Positions 9,800 to 19,548 of a DNA stretch of 64,000 bases are shown here, piece by piece. This DNA comes from Prorocentrum cordatum (Eukaryota; Sar; Dinophyceae; Prorocentrales; Prorocentraceae). Location of the stretch: contig CAUYUJ010001479.1 of the NCBI GenBank assembly GCA_963575745.1, forward strand, positions 11,996 to 75,995, read 5' to 3'. The notes under the pieces were generated by a model. The model did not search any database, was not told where the DNA came from, and saw only the letters and a list, made by a program, of their open reading frames with translations. Positions within the stretch are counted from its first letter, which is position 1. The number at the start of each line of letters is the position of its first letter. The translations under genes were made by a program, and so were the position numbers.

Positions 9800-11090
9800 T
9801 TTTCCTGCTCCAGACGGCTCCAAGACGGCCCAAGATGGCCTCCATGATGCATCCAAGACGGCCAAGATGGCCTCCAAGGCGGCTCAGATGGCCCCAAGAT
9901 ACCTTCAAGACGAGCCAAGATGCACTCGAGACAGCCTCAGATGGCCCAAGACGGCCTAAGAGGCTTCCAAGAGGCCTCCAAGAGGCCTCCAAGACGGCCC
10001 AAGAGGCCTCCAAGAGGCCTCCAAGAGGTCCTCCAGGAAGGCCCGAAGAGGCCAAAATCATTGATTTTCCCTTGGTGTTTGAAGGACGGCCCCAGAGGCC
10101 CCCAAGATCGCCCCAAGATCGCCCAAGAGGTCTCCAAGATGGCCCCATGACGGCCCAAGAGGCCCCCAAGATGCCTCCAAGAGGGCCCTAAGACGGCCCA
10201 AGAGGCCTCCAAGAGGCCTCCAAGACGCCCAAGATGGCTTCCAAGACGGCTAAGATGGCCCCAGGATGCCTCCAAGACGGCCCAAGATACACCCAAGACG
10301 GCCTGAGATGGCCTCCAGATGGCCTAAGACGGCCCAAGAGGCCCCCAAGAGGCCTCCAAGACTGCCCAAGAGGCCTCCAAGAGGTCCTCCAGGAGGGCCC
10401 GAAATTGCCAAATCGTAGATGTTCTTTCGGTTGTTGAAGGGTTTTGGCATTTGTTTCTTTTCGGCATTCCGACGGCTCAAGACGGCCCAAGAGACCCCCA
10501 AGATCGCCCACGAGGCCTCCAAGATGGCCCCATGACGGTCCCAAGAGGCAAGACGGCCCCAAGAGGGCCCAAGAGGCCTCCAAGACGGCCAAAATTGCCT
10601 CCAAGACGACTGAGATGGCCCCTAAGATGCCTCCAAAACGGCCCAAGATGCACCCAAGACGGGCTAAGATGGCCTCAAGATGGCCTCAAGACCGCCCCCT
10701 TAAGAGGCCTTCCAGACGGCCCAAGAGGCCTCCAAGAGTTCCTCCAGGAAGGCCCAAAGAGGCCAACATCATTGATTTTGCCTTAGGTGTTTGAAAGATG
10801 TTGGCATTTGCGCCTTGTCGGCCTTCCGACGGCCCAAGAGGTCCCCAAGAGGCCTCCAAGATGGCCGCATCACGGCCCAAGAGGCCCCCAAGACGGCGAC
10901 CTCCAAGACGTCCAAGATACTCGGGTCGGGAACGCCCTAAGGCATCCAAAGAGGCCCCCAAGAAGCCTCCAAAGGCCCCCAAGAAGCACCCAAGAGGCCC
11001 AGGGAGGCTCCCAAGAGGCCTCCAAACGGCCCCCAGGAAGCTCCGCAGAGGCCTCCCAAGAGGCCTCGCAAGACGGATACCAAGAAGTCT
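9800..11090 (+). repeat. Higher-order repeat of CCAAGA array, period about 357 bp
   Basis: The landmark GGTCCTCCAGGA (or close variants), followed by an AT-richer island with ATCATTGATTTT, recurs near 10027, 10384 and 10740, spacings of about 357 and 356 bp. The island then leads to a CATTCCGACGGC-type motif before the units resume. Regular spacing of diverged units indicates unequal exchange or amplification of a multi-unit block. Confidence 0.72.
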
Positions 11091-11175
11091 CCTCCTCCTA
11101 CTCCTCCTCATTCCCCATCATCCTCATCCTCATCCTCATCCTCCTCCTAATCATCATCATCCTCCCTGTCCTGGT
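11091..11175. repeat. CTC/ATC microsatellite
   Basis: Imperfect (TCC)n/(TCA)n run ending the CCAAGA array. The same array-then-trinucleotide arrangement is seen at 35.3-36.1 kb. Confidence 0.75.
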
Positions 11176-11194
11176 CCTCCTCCTATTGCTCCCC

Positions 11195-11340
11195 CACGCG
11201 TTCCCCGAAGTCTTTCCAAACCGACTCGGGGAACAACTGGCCCGATAGCTTGGGCAAGCTCTCGCCCAGCTGTCGGCCACAGAGGCGCTTCCAAAGGGGC
11301 AAGGGGCGGCGGTGACTCGCCGTAGGCGGCTTCGATAATA
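11195..11340 (+). repeat. Copy of the 9505-9655 repeat block
   Basis: Near-colinear with 9505-9655, ending in GGCGGTGACTCGCCGTAGGC versus GGCGGTGATTCGCTGTAGGC. Confidence 0.72.
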
Positions 11341-11900
11341 TGAACATGTCTCCGCGTGTCGCCCCCCGCTTTCAACACATACTAAACTGAAGAGGATCAA
11401 GCAAACCTGCTGGCTGTTATGACGTGGTATTGGTGGGAAGCGCAAGCGAGGAACAAGCGATACACATGGTTGTTCTAAGCTCTGCTAATTTCTACATCCC
11501 CTCAGGCTGGGAAAGGTTTTCTTCCGAACGTCGCCGCATGGTTCAATGCCGCATAACAAGAGGATTGTGTGAGCGCTGGCTGCACTATGTGATGCAGTGG
11601 CCGAATACACTGCGATTCGGATGTCCATGCCCACTGCCCCTGCTATACTGTAGCACAGCAGTGCAGAATGTGGGCCAGTATGTGTGCTCAATAAACTCCG
11701 AACCGTCTCGCGTGTTTGCACCCACGACGTGTGTGAAATGTCAGTTCACTGCCATACACACATCGACGACACCCAATGTGCCTTGGGAATGCCTAGGGGC
11801 CATGACGTTCCGAATGTTTACGCCCACCACGTGTGAATGACTGATTCCTTCTCTTCCCTTCACTATGTGACAACATACAATGTGTCTCGGAGCGTCCGGG
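11341..11900. other. Unrecognised, moderately AT-richer sequence
   Basis: A short 18-20 nt motif around CCCAC(C/G)ACGTGTG recurs near 11730 and 11825. No gene was recognised; the ORFs present are short and not family-like. Confidence 0.3.
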
Positions 11901-11985
11901 CGCCACCACGACGACGACGCCGACGACGATCACCACGACGAGGACGACTTGATGGCCACGACGACGACGACAACGACGACGAAGT
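11901..11985. repeat. ACG/CGA trinucleotide microsatellite
   Basis: Imperfect (ACG)n tract in the left flank of the LTR element. Confidence 0.8.
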
Positions 11986-12203
11986 AGACGTGCGCTCTCG
12001 CCCGAACGCCAGCCACTCCCTGGTTCTCGCCTCGTCGGTGGATAGTGTCTCGGTCTGGCCGACCGCTCCCCCTTAAGCAAGAAGAGGCCGCTCTGGGGCG
12101 GAGTGGGTGAGACTGAAAAAAAGAGATTCACTCATTGAATGTCCGCTGATGATGGAGTGGGGGTGGATGAAAACATTGCGAACGTGGAGGAAGGGGAAGG
12201 AGG

Positions 12204-12272
12204 AGGAGGAGGAGGAGGAGGAGGAGGAGGAGGAGGGAGAGAAGGAGGAGGAGGAGGAGGAGGAGGAGGAAG
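12204..12272. repeat. GGA trinucleotide microsatellite
   Basis: (GGA)n with a few interruptions, about 70 nt. Confidence 0.85.
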
Positions 12273-12416
12273 AAAACAGAGGAATGAAAACGTGTAAGAT
12301 GGAGTCGGAGCATGCCCGCGCCCAAGACCAGGCAATTTGCGGAGATTTCTCCTGATATGCGCTTTGCGTGCCAGGTCGAACCAGGGACGTTGCAAGAGCC
12401 CCGCTAAAACGAGGGC

Positions 12417-12421
12417 TCCAA
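12417..12421. repeat. Target-site duplication, left copy (TCCAA)
   Basis: TCCAA directly abuts the left LTR and matches the five bases after the right LTR (28386-28390). Five bp is the usual Ty1/copia size. Confidence 0.75.
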
Positions 12422-12673
12422 GTCGAAAGTGAGCCTGGTAACTCAAATAGGGCATATAGCCTGGCAAATTGCATCCATCGCTCTGCTGTGAAGGTACAGT
12501 ATGAGGGGTGGATGGGTAAGATAGGATAAGATCGATGTAATGATCTTTCCAGCACATAGCGAACACTCGCGGTGTCCGGGCAAATAGGGCGCGCGTGCCT
12601 TGAGCCCAAGGCAGCGGCGCGCGAGCTATGCTCCCGATACTGTAACATCTCCCAAAGAGCTACCCTTAAAGTC
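12422..12673 (-). repeat. 3' LTR
   Basis: 252 bp, identical to the 5' LTR except at 12552 (G here, A at 28264). In the sense strand it begins GACTTTAAGG and ends CACTTTCGAC; it lacks the canonical TG...CA termini. Confidence 0.88.
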
Positions 12674-12692
12674 GGGAGGGGAGGAGACGGAG
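12674..12692. promoter_or_regulatory. Polypurine on the wrong strand next to the 3' LTR
   Basis: Where a sense-strand polypurine tract should precede the 3' LTR, the plus strand reads GGGAGGGGAGGAGACGGAG, so the coding strand is polypyrimidine. The tract is conspicuous and correctly placed, but opposite in strand to the standard plus-strand primer. Confidence 0.5.
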
Positions 12693-13042
12693 AGCATAGT
12701 CGCACGCAAAGATCGCGCGCACGACTGTTTGCAAAGAAAAGAAAACAGTGCGTACAGTCTGGTCAAACACCAGACTGTAAGGCGAGTTTCCTCGCAAAGT
12801 ATTTCACGCAAATACAGGACAGCCCCTTCAAACAATGAAGGGCTATCGGCTCAGTTAGAGGTAAGCCAAAATTAGGCCATACCTCACCAAGCAAATGTGT
12901 ATTAAGGCAAAGAGCCTGAGTTGTACGAAGCCGGCTCGTTGCCAGGCGTGAAATATAAGGCTCGTTTCCGAGCAGCTAAAGGGGCGCCTTTATAGTAGGC
13001 GCCCGTGCTGGCAAACTGGACCGCGAGGGCAACAAGGACAGA

Positions 13043-16000
13043 CTAAAATTGATTAGACTTAGGTTTGTCTCTGTCCTCGGGACCCCGAAAAGGAACAAAT
13101 TGCTTCACGTCATACTTAAATGACTGAGTGCCTGACATCACTTCCAGAAGCAGCTCCCGATCGATGCTTCCCTTTGTATGCCCATCTGCGGTCATATCCC
13201 TAGTATCACACCATTGCACATTATGTACTATACCTATATCCATGAGCTCACGTATCCAGCTGATATGTCCAAGCAGAGTCCGTTCTGTAGGTATTTTGAG
13301 ATCCCTGCTTGATAAAGATTTGTAGACGGACTCAGCGTCTATGGTAAGAGAGACTTTGATAGCAAGGCCTCCAACTTCACGCATGTCTCGTAGTTGTCGT
13401 GGAGTCAAAGCCCCTGCCTTAAGCTCGTGGAGAGTAATGAGCGTAGGGTAACACTCATCAAGGTTATGTGCGGCTGCAAGTGCCTCCGCAGCATAACTGG
13501 ACCTCACCTGTAATCGGTGTGATTTGCATAGTCCGTCACAGAGGTGAACGACGGACTTGCCTTGAGGCGAGTTTCCTCGCCGTAGTACGTTGGCCCCGCG
13601 TATGCCGTAGCCCTTGGTCTCGTCATCCTCCTCCCCGGTAAGCTTCCGATACCCCGAATCGCTATGGATGTCAACTTCATTCGTCGGCTTCATCCGAGGG
13701 AAGGTGATACGTTTCGGGCTGCTGATCAGCTTTCGCGTCACAGCATTCAAACGTCTGACTTGCAAATTGGTGGGCTCTTGAATTTTCTGAAGAGAGACCA
13801 CATATACCATGAGCCAGATTTGGGTAAGAAGGGCATAGGCGAGGGCTCCTCGCAGGCTGACGAACATGTCGGTCATGAGTTTCGTGGCTTTGGCGTCGGC
13901 CGCCGCTCCTGTAAGTTCTGGGTGTGTGATAGGACGTAGTTGTTTAATGTGCTCGTCCTGGTCCATGATCACATCTCCCTGCTCATTCTTAGTGTAGCGA
14001 ACGGCGCAGTTCGTATATGTGCGCTTGTTGAGCTTGCATTTGCCAAACACCTTTTCGACACGTTGTACATAGTCGTCTATATTTTTCTCTAGACCTGTCA
14101 TGTTAATATCATCGACATGTTTTGCCGTCAGAAGGTCTTGGCTGAATTCAAATTCAGGATCGTAGCTGGTCGGTGTAAGTCCTATAGCTCGTGTGGTCGT
14201 ACGAAGTTTGAGAGAGAACGCTCTTGGAGCGTCCTTAGTACCCGTTCCTGGTTTGAGGCATCTAAGACAGTGTCGACTTTCGTCGTAGGATGAGAAGCCG
14301 GGTAATGTACGAAGTACCTGAGCGCTTCCTGGTGGAAGAGTAAAGCAAACCATGCGAGTTTCCTCGCCGGTGGCATGGGCAAGTTCCTCATAGGTCAAAC
14401 CCTTGAGGAACGCCTTATCGATATCCATGGATGCTAAGATCCACTCTGGATGGCATGCCGCTTCACTTGCCAGGAGTCGTTGGGACTGCCTTCGGGCGGT
14501 TCCCGAGAATGTTTCCACATCAAAAGCCTCAGTATCCATAAATCCACGAAGGACCAGTCTGAGACGAATGGTTTTAACGTTCTCGGTACCCATCTTTACG
14601 AACTTCCACTTGTATACATATCTGGATGTCATGATGTTGGAAGCTTTGGATAAATCGTACATCTCAAAGCATCGATTATCAATCCAGATTTTGAGCTCAG
14701 TATATAAGGCTTCACTAACCTCCTTTGGATGTGCTGCTATGTCGGCTTTGGTTAGTAGATCATCTTCTTTGACAACCACAGCACGTTTAGCAGCAGAGGA
14801 TACATATACTCTCATCGTTGCGACCATATCGGTATCGAGCTGTGCAAGTTGAGTCTGATCCAACACTATTTTAGACATTTCTGATGTAAAGCATAGTTCA
14901 ACGTAAGGACCGTATTCATCACTGTCTAGAGAGTAGCTCTCGTCGGCTGTGTTTGAACAAAGAGAGACTAGACAGGACTCACATGATTTCGGCTCGTCTC
15001 CGAGCATATCTGATGATATAATATCATCTTCGTCCACAAATGCTGAAACCAAAACACACTGGTCGGGCAGCATAGTTGTTGGGACGCAATAGAGATAATC
15101 ATCGGTAATCGTCGTAGGATGAAGGTCCATACGTAGCTCGTCGTACCACTCTTCCAGCATCATAGCTTCAATATTGTGTTCCTCATTTTCCTCATAGATT
15201 GTCGACAGACGGCCTTCGCTCGGCGATGAAGCGTCTGGTGTGTCTGGAGAAGGCCTGTTTCCAGGCGACTCGTGTTCTCCAGACGTGTTGCTTGGATGCT
15301 GATATTTAGCCAAATCGTCGTGAAATCCTAAGGAAGGGACACGTGAAGTCAAGCATTGAATAAGTCTGGAGTGAGTGCTACCAGTGATCTGAGAAATGTT
15401 TAAGCCAGTGCCCACGCATTCGTAATAGTGGAACGCCGGGCTGATGTCGTTGTCATAGTGGATCAGCGTAGACCCGGTGGCGTACTTTACTGCAGGTAGG
15501 CTTGACACACTCTTAGCCAATCGAACTGCTACTACATGTTCTACTCGGAAGTAATTCCGTACGAGATACTGTAGTGCTAAGTGTACGCGCGGGTGAAACT
15601 TGCTGTCGTCTGACAGATTAAGGTTTCCCTTGTAATCGGGGATATACCCGAAAACTTTGGCAGGTTTCCCTGCGCTGAGGTGTGCCACATAAGCAAGGAC
15701 GGTTTGCATGGCCATATTATCCATGCCAAGTTCCCGTGTGAGGAGACATTCGATGTATAGTGTGTGACGAGCATCAGGATACATCACAATTACCTCACGA
15801 GATCCTGCCTTGACAACAATATGTCCTCTTTCAGGCACGTTTCGGATCACCGGGAATGGGCCGTTCCAGCCTCCATGGTCGTCCTTGGTGGCAGTAGGTC
15901 GGTGGTAGTCGACCAAATCCCCTGATGAGTAGAGGCGAGCACCATCAGGAGTCGTCTTAGCCCTAAGAGCCCGATTTGTCTTGGCTACAGCAGTAGCCTG

Positions 16001-16219
16001 AGTTATGGCTTCGAGGCTGACTTCCCTTACACGACGTTCTCGTTCGTGTCCTGAAGTCTCGGGTCCCTTGGGAAAGTCAAGGGTATCGAGATCAGGAAGG
16101 AAGGAGGGCTGACGTCCTGTGTGTGCCTGATATGGCGATACTCCGTTATAAAACGTAAACGCATTAGTAACGAAGATGCCTTCCGCCAATACTCTAGTGA
16201 ATACAACAGGATGTTGTGT
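13043..16219 (-). CDS. Copia integrase C-terminus, reverse transcriptase and RNase H
   Basis: Open from just after a TAG at 16220-16222. It is in the -1 frame relative to the upstream integrase ORF and has no ATG of its own at a sensible place, so it must be entered by frameshift or was separated by an indel. It begins with the copia motif NGVSPYQAHTGRQP. RVT_2-type reverse transcriptase spans about 14690-13990: RYVYKWKFVKMG, MDIDKAFLKGL and the catalytic box KHVDDINMTG near 14118, where HVDD replaces YVDD. RNase H follows (about 13690-13180): D in DIHSDSG, E in YAAEALAA, D in TIDAESVY, and WCDTRDMTADGHTKG. All key acidic residues are present, so the enzymes look intact. Several GNRA hairpins lie inside it, including one within the RT region (14353). 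Confidence 0.9.
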   Translation of the reverse strand, partial: TQHPVVFTRVLAEGIFVTNAFTFYNGVSPYQAHTGRQPSFLPDLDTLDFPKGPETSGHERERRVREVSLEAITQATAVAKTNRALRAKTTPDGARLYSSGDLVDYHRPTATKDDHGGWNGPFPVIRNVPERGHIVVKAGSREVIVMYPDARHTLYIECLLTRELGMDNMAMQTVLAYVAHLSAGKPAKVFGYIPDYKGNLNLSDDSKFHPRVHLALQYLVRNYFRVEHVVAVRLAKSVSSLPAVKYATGSTLIHYDNDISPAFHYYECVGTGLNISQITGSTHSRLIQCLTSRVPSLGFHDDLAKYQHPSNTSGEHESPGNRPSPDTPDASSPSEGRLSTIYEENEEHNIEAMMLEEWYDELRMDLHPTTITDDYLYCVPTTMLPDQCVLVSAFVDEDDIISSDMLGDEPKSCESCLVSLCSNTADESYSLDSDEYGPYVELCFTSEMSKIVLDQTQLAQLDTDMVATMRVYVSSAAKRAVVVKEDDLLTKADIAAHPKEVSEALYTELKIWIDNRCFEMYDLSKASNIMTSRYVYKWKFVKMGTENVKTIRLRLVLRGFMDTEAFDVETFSGTARRQSQRLLASEAACHPEWILASMDIDKAFLKGLTYEELAHATGEETRMVCFTLPPGSAQVLRTLPGFSSYDESRHCLRCLKPGTGTKDAPRAFSLKLRTTTRAIGLTPTSYDPEFEFSQDLLTAKHVDDINMTGLEKNIDDYVQRVEKVFGKCKLNKRTYTNCAVRYTKNEQGDVIMDQDEHIKQLRPITHPELTGAAADAKATKLMTDMFVSLRGALAYALLTQIWLMVYVVSLQKIQEPTNLQVRRLNAVTRKLISSPKRITFPRMKPTNEVDIHSDSGYRKLTGEEDDETKGYGIRGANVLRRGNSPQGKSVVHLCDGLCKSHRLQVRSSYAAEALAAAHNLDECYPTLITLHELKAGALTPRQLRDMREVGGLAIKVSLTIDAESVYKSLSSRDLKIPTERTLLGHISWIRELMDIGIVHNVQWCDTRDMTADGHTKGSIDRELLLEVMSGTQSFKYDVKQFVPFRGPEDRDKPKSNQF

Positions 16220-19200
16220 CTATTCAATTCTTCCTCAATCATGTGGAGGACGCCTCTGAGAATGCCGTTTCGTGACTCAATTGAAGTCGCGTGTTGGCCA
16301 GGAGCACGGATACGAAGTTCCGTGCCCTTATTGGCCATCATGGTTTCAGCGGCATCGTTATTCAGGGCGCCTTCTCCGTCTGAGTATAAAACTTTGAAGG
16401 GTCCGTGATAGGCAATCCAGCAATAGTGGTAGGCGTCGATGATAGTGTCACGTTCTCTGTCGGAAATCTCTAGGCCTGCTGCCAGGCGAATACAACGGTC
16501 CATAATATGAAATATGGTCCGTTTCTTGTAAAACATGAGGTCCATTTCCCCTTCATCGAGCCAGTTACCAGGGAGGCTTACCGATGGTAATGTTGAGTTT
16601 CCTGGACGTTCCCATGCTCTACATTCCCGACAGGTATCGCAGATTTCCTTGATCATGTTCAGTCGAACGTTATCAAGCCCCACCTTTTCGAGGATTAGCC
16701 TCATCTTTGGCTCCTTCGCATGATACCATCGCAGATGCAGTTTTCGGAGTTCCTTTTTCACAACATGGGGTTCGTGACTACGGAGACTCTGTAGACTGTG
16801 TTGGATGTCAAATCTCGTCCAGTCGGGTAGTCGTGGAGCCCCAGAGCCGGTGGAGGCAAGAGGGTTCCTTGTAGCTCTCCGTAGTTGATCCCCTGTGTTG
16901 ACTGCGTCTGGAGGTGGTGGTACGCCTTGTAGACGTCCGCGGCGGGCCGCTACCTGTGGCGTGTCGCTAGAGGACGCAGAAGGCGTGTTTCCACGCTCGG
17001 GGGCGTCTCGTAGTAGGTCGTAGCTGCTAGTGCCAGATGTCGGATCGACGCTACCGAAGGATCGTGGTCGCGGTGGCCTGGCGCGTGCGCCTTGGCGGCC
17101 ACCTGAAGCTGAAGCTTGGCCCTCACCAGGTTTAGGTAAGGGTTTCCACCAAGCTGGCACGGCTTTGCCTTCGGGGTCGTGGTCGTCTGGTAGTTTAAAT
17201 GGTTCAGCAAAACGACATTTACCAGGTTCGGTATCAAGGTGGTTCTTAACACCCTTGCTTCTCGTAAGATCCCTTTGACATGCTGGACATGGCCAATATA
17301 CAGAGATGGAGTCATGATATTTGCACTGCGTAGGGTCTCTGTTATGGCTAGGACTGTCCTTTCGGACGTTGTCGATGCATGCCGGGCACGTAGCCACCTT
17401 TGGGATGATACGATCACCGATGCGTCTCATACCTTCGCCTGGTTCAGCTTGCTCAGGAAGGTCGGCAGGATAAGCATGTGCAGTACTTATAGGCGCGTTT
17501 CCGCGCGTAGTGTCAATGGCTTTCGCCAGATAGACGGCTTCCACGAAGGCAGACTGCAGTCGTCGAGTATATCTTTGTGCTAGTGAAAGCTCGGTGTTGC
17601 ACGGTTGTGCGTGCACATGCTGACCGTTGCACTTGAGTCGCTCAAAGGGTTTAAGAATTGTCTCGTCGTTGCTGGTGATATTTGTCGGCTTCTTAATATA
17701 GTCACCAGTCGTATCCTTAAGTCCCGTAGCGCATTGGTCAATGCGTACGGTTGTAATGTGTGGTCGGTTGGCAAGCTTCGTCCATGGAGAGATATCGTCC
17801 ACCCATGTTCCTGTAGGTTGTTCGCGTATAAACCACCTCTGAGCGTCATCTTGGGTTACAGCAATTTTACCACAGTAAATTATGTGTGGTAAGTCTTCTC
17901 TGTGGTGCTGTTCCCAAGTGTTATAGTTGACTTTGTAGTTATAGTAAGATGGTGGTCCTGTGGTGCGGCAGCTGGGTTGCAGTATGGCAACTCGTACGTA
18001 GCATATCGCAAAGTAATGATCTATAACCTGCTGCACCGAGGGGTCTCCCAGGTCGACATATGTAGTTTTGTCCAAGTTGCCGCCTGAGGAAAGTCCCCTT
18101 GAGAAGGCAAGCTCTGAGATGCCACCCTCACCACCACAAAGCTCCAACATATCCACGCAGTTGTTATGGCCGTAGCATAGTGTAGCAACTATGCTATATA
18201 TGTTAGCGTGTGTGTCGGGCATAGATGTGGGGAGGGTAAGGAACAGGTCATCGTCCTCGTCGGAGCTTATCAGCTCAACAGGGACGTCAGTACTCCAGAT
18301 TGCCATAAGATCCTGTCCGAGTCCTGACAAGTCGTCGCCGCAATCGTCATTTCCGTCTTCAACGTGCTTTTTAATGCGGCGAGGCTTGATGCCTGCTTCC
18401 TTTTCGGCTTTGAGCCTCTCCTTCTGCTTTATACGCGATTCAGTGGGTAAAGCTTGCTCGTCTTGTTCGTCGGTCTGTGTACTCATTGTCGTGGTTGAAT
18501 GGGTACATGCGTCAATCGCCAGAGTCGGGAGGGGGAGAGAACAGTCATCTATGATGACGCGTCGATGTTTCTGTGGTGATTGAGTCGGCTCGTTTCCGAG
18601 CAAGACCGGTTCCTCGGGTTGCCAATACAACCGAGTACTGATGTTGGCAACCCCTGCAGGTAATGGTGCATGCCAATCATACCCTGTTGGTTGATCGGTA
18701 ACTGAGATATCTTGAATAACCGCGTTGGTATCCAAGTTGATTGTTACACGTCGGATGACTTCAGACCATTTTGGTCCTCCCTTATGAGTCGTCACGTAGT
18801 GACGGGTGTTATGGTCTGTACGTGTATACGTATTTAAGTATACGGGCACGTTTCCGTGCGTGGTGGTGCTCCCCAGGATTTTGTCGTTCAAGTGACGGAT
18901 GAGTATAGTACGTGTCTGAGCCCGCCATTCAGCATGTCGTACTGTATGGCCGTACCAATCCAACACATGTTGTGGTATGGCCTGCTTACAGGTACATGTC
19001 CACAGCTTCGAGCTGATCGGTATTGATGATGCTACCTGCATATAGGTACCGCTTGGTGTACTGTCTTGCATATTGAACCGAATACCGAAATGACACAGAC
19101 GCATCCGTATTACTGACAACTTTAGATCTTCCAGGGTATCACGTACTGGAGATAACTTCCAAACATATCCTGGGGGACCAAATATTATAATCTTCATGCG

Positions 19201-19506
19201 GAGTTTCTTGGCTTTAATCAACAGGTTCTGGATACGTGACCAATGTGGGGCCACTCTCTTTCCTGGAGTTCGTACGTACCAGTCACCCGGAGTACTAATC
19301 CATATGAGAGTGTAATCTCCACTGATCACCGCACCTAGGTAGTTTGTGCCCACGCTTGTCATAAGTTCGTTGTGGGAAATACGATCACAAATATAACCTC
19401 GTGTGCGGAGGTCGGCACATGCCTCCCTCGTATCTTCGATGACAAAAGCCCTCTTACTAAGGCAGGTTACCCCGCTGTCCTTGTTACCCCCCGGCTTTTC
19501 AGCCAA
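16027..19506 (-). CDS. Copia polyprotein middle part: methyltransferase-like domain and integrase
   Basis: In the same frame as the first ORF, from which it is separated by one TGA (19546-19548) and 13 sense codons; the listed start is TTG, so it is probably not initiated independently. The N-terminal ~200 residues have an unnamed domain (DYTLIWISTPGDW, IIIFGPPGYVW, RLCHFGIR). A SAM-methyltransferase-like segment follows, about 18150-17560: DMLELCGGEGGISELAF resembles motif I and ILQPSCRTTG sits where motif IV would be, then DQCATG...KKPT. A Cys/His cluster (CPAC...CKYH...CPAC...H...C) lies near 17420-17200. The integrase has the HHCC finger (HLRWYH...CDTCREC, near 16735-16610) and a D-53-D-33-E core (MDLMF, SDGEG, IESRNG). 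The final ~60 codons are out of frame with the conserved protein. Confidence 0.82.
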   Translation of the reverse strand: MAEKPGGNKDSGVTCLSKRAFVIEDTREACADLRTRGYICDRISHNELMTSVGTNYLGAVISGDYTLIWISTPGDWYVRTPGKRVAPHWSRIQNLLIKAKKLRMKIIIFGPPGYVWKLSPVRDTLEDLKLSVIRMRLCHFGIRFNMQDSTPSGTYMQVASSIPISSKLWTCTCKQAIPQHVLDWYGHTVRHAEWRAQTRTILIRHLNDKILGSTTTHGNVPVYLNTYTRTDHNTRHYVTTHKGGPKWSEVIRRVTINLDTNAVIQDISVTDQPTGYDWHAPLPAGVANISTRLYWQPEEPVLLGNEPTQSPQKHRRVIIDDCSLPLPTLAIDACTHSTTTMSTQTDEQDEQALPTESRIKQKERLKAEKEAGIKPRRIKKHVEDGNDDCGDDLSGLGQDLMAIWSTDVPVELISSDEDDDLFLTLPTSMPDTHANIYSIVATLCYGHNNCVDMLELCGGEGGISELAFSRGLSSGGNLDKTTYVDLGDPSVQQVIDHYFAICYVRVAILQPSCRTTGPPSYYNYKVNYNTWEQHHREDLPHIIYCGKIAVTQDDAQRWFIREQPTGTWVDDISPWTKLANRPHITTVRIDQCATGLKDTTGDYIKKPTNITSNDETILKPFERLKCNGQHVHAQPCNTELSLAQRYTRRLQSAFVEAVYLAKAIDTTRGNAPISTAHAYPADLPEQAEPGEGMRRIGDRIIPKVATCPACIDNVRKDSPSHNRDPTQCKYHDSISVYWPCPACQRDLTRSKGVKNHLDTEPGKCRFAEPFKLPDDHDPEGKAVPAWWKPLPKPGEGQASASGGRQGARARPPRPRSFGSVDPTSGTSSYDLLRDAPERGNTPSASSSDTPQVAARRGRLQGVPPPPDAVNTGDQLRRATRNPLASTGSGAPRLPDWTRFDIQHSLQSLRSHEPHVVKKELRKLHLRWYHAKEPKMRLILEKVGLDNVRLNMIKEICDTCRECRAWERPGNSTLPSVSLPGNWLDEGEMDLMFYKKRTIFHIMDRCIRLAAGLEISDRERDTIIDAYHYCWIAYHGPFKVLYSDGEGALNNDAAETMMANKGTELRIRAPGQHATSIESRNGILRGVLHMIEEELNRHNILLYSLEYWRKASSLLMRLRFITEYRHIRHTQDVSPPSFLISIPLTFPRDPRLQDTNENVV

Positions 19507-19545
19507 CAGGCAAGACGACGAGGGGGCGACGTCGCCCTGCCATCT

Positions 19546-19548
19546 TCA
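19546..19548 (-). other. Single in-frame TGA between Gag-protease and Pol
   Basis: The coding strand reads TCT TGA AGA TGG CAG. Codons on both sides are in the same frame and no other stop interrupts 28269-16027. It may be a readthrough site regulating the Gag:Pol ratio, or a lesion. Confidence 0.6.

Noticed and set aside
6408-10794. Trp/Leu/Gly/Ser-rich and Pro/Arg-rich ORFs in the arrays
   Set aside because: Both strands and all frames are equally open because the 10-13 nt units rarely contain stops.
12132-12566. ORF with the same N-terminus as the giant Gag protein
   Set aside because: It is the 3' LTR copy of the start region read into flanking DNA.
16200-16260. Programmed -1 frameshift with slippery heptamer
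   Set aside because: No X-XXY-YYZ sequence found where the frames meet; indel preferred, though not proven.
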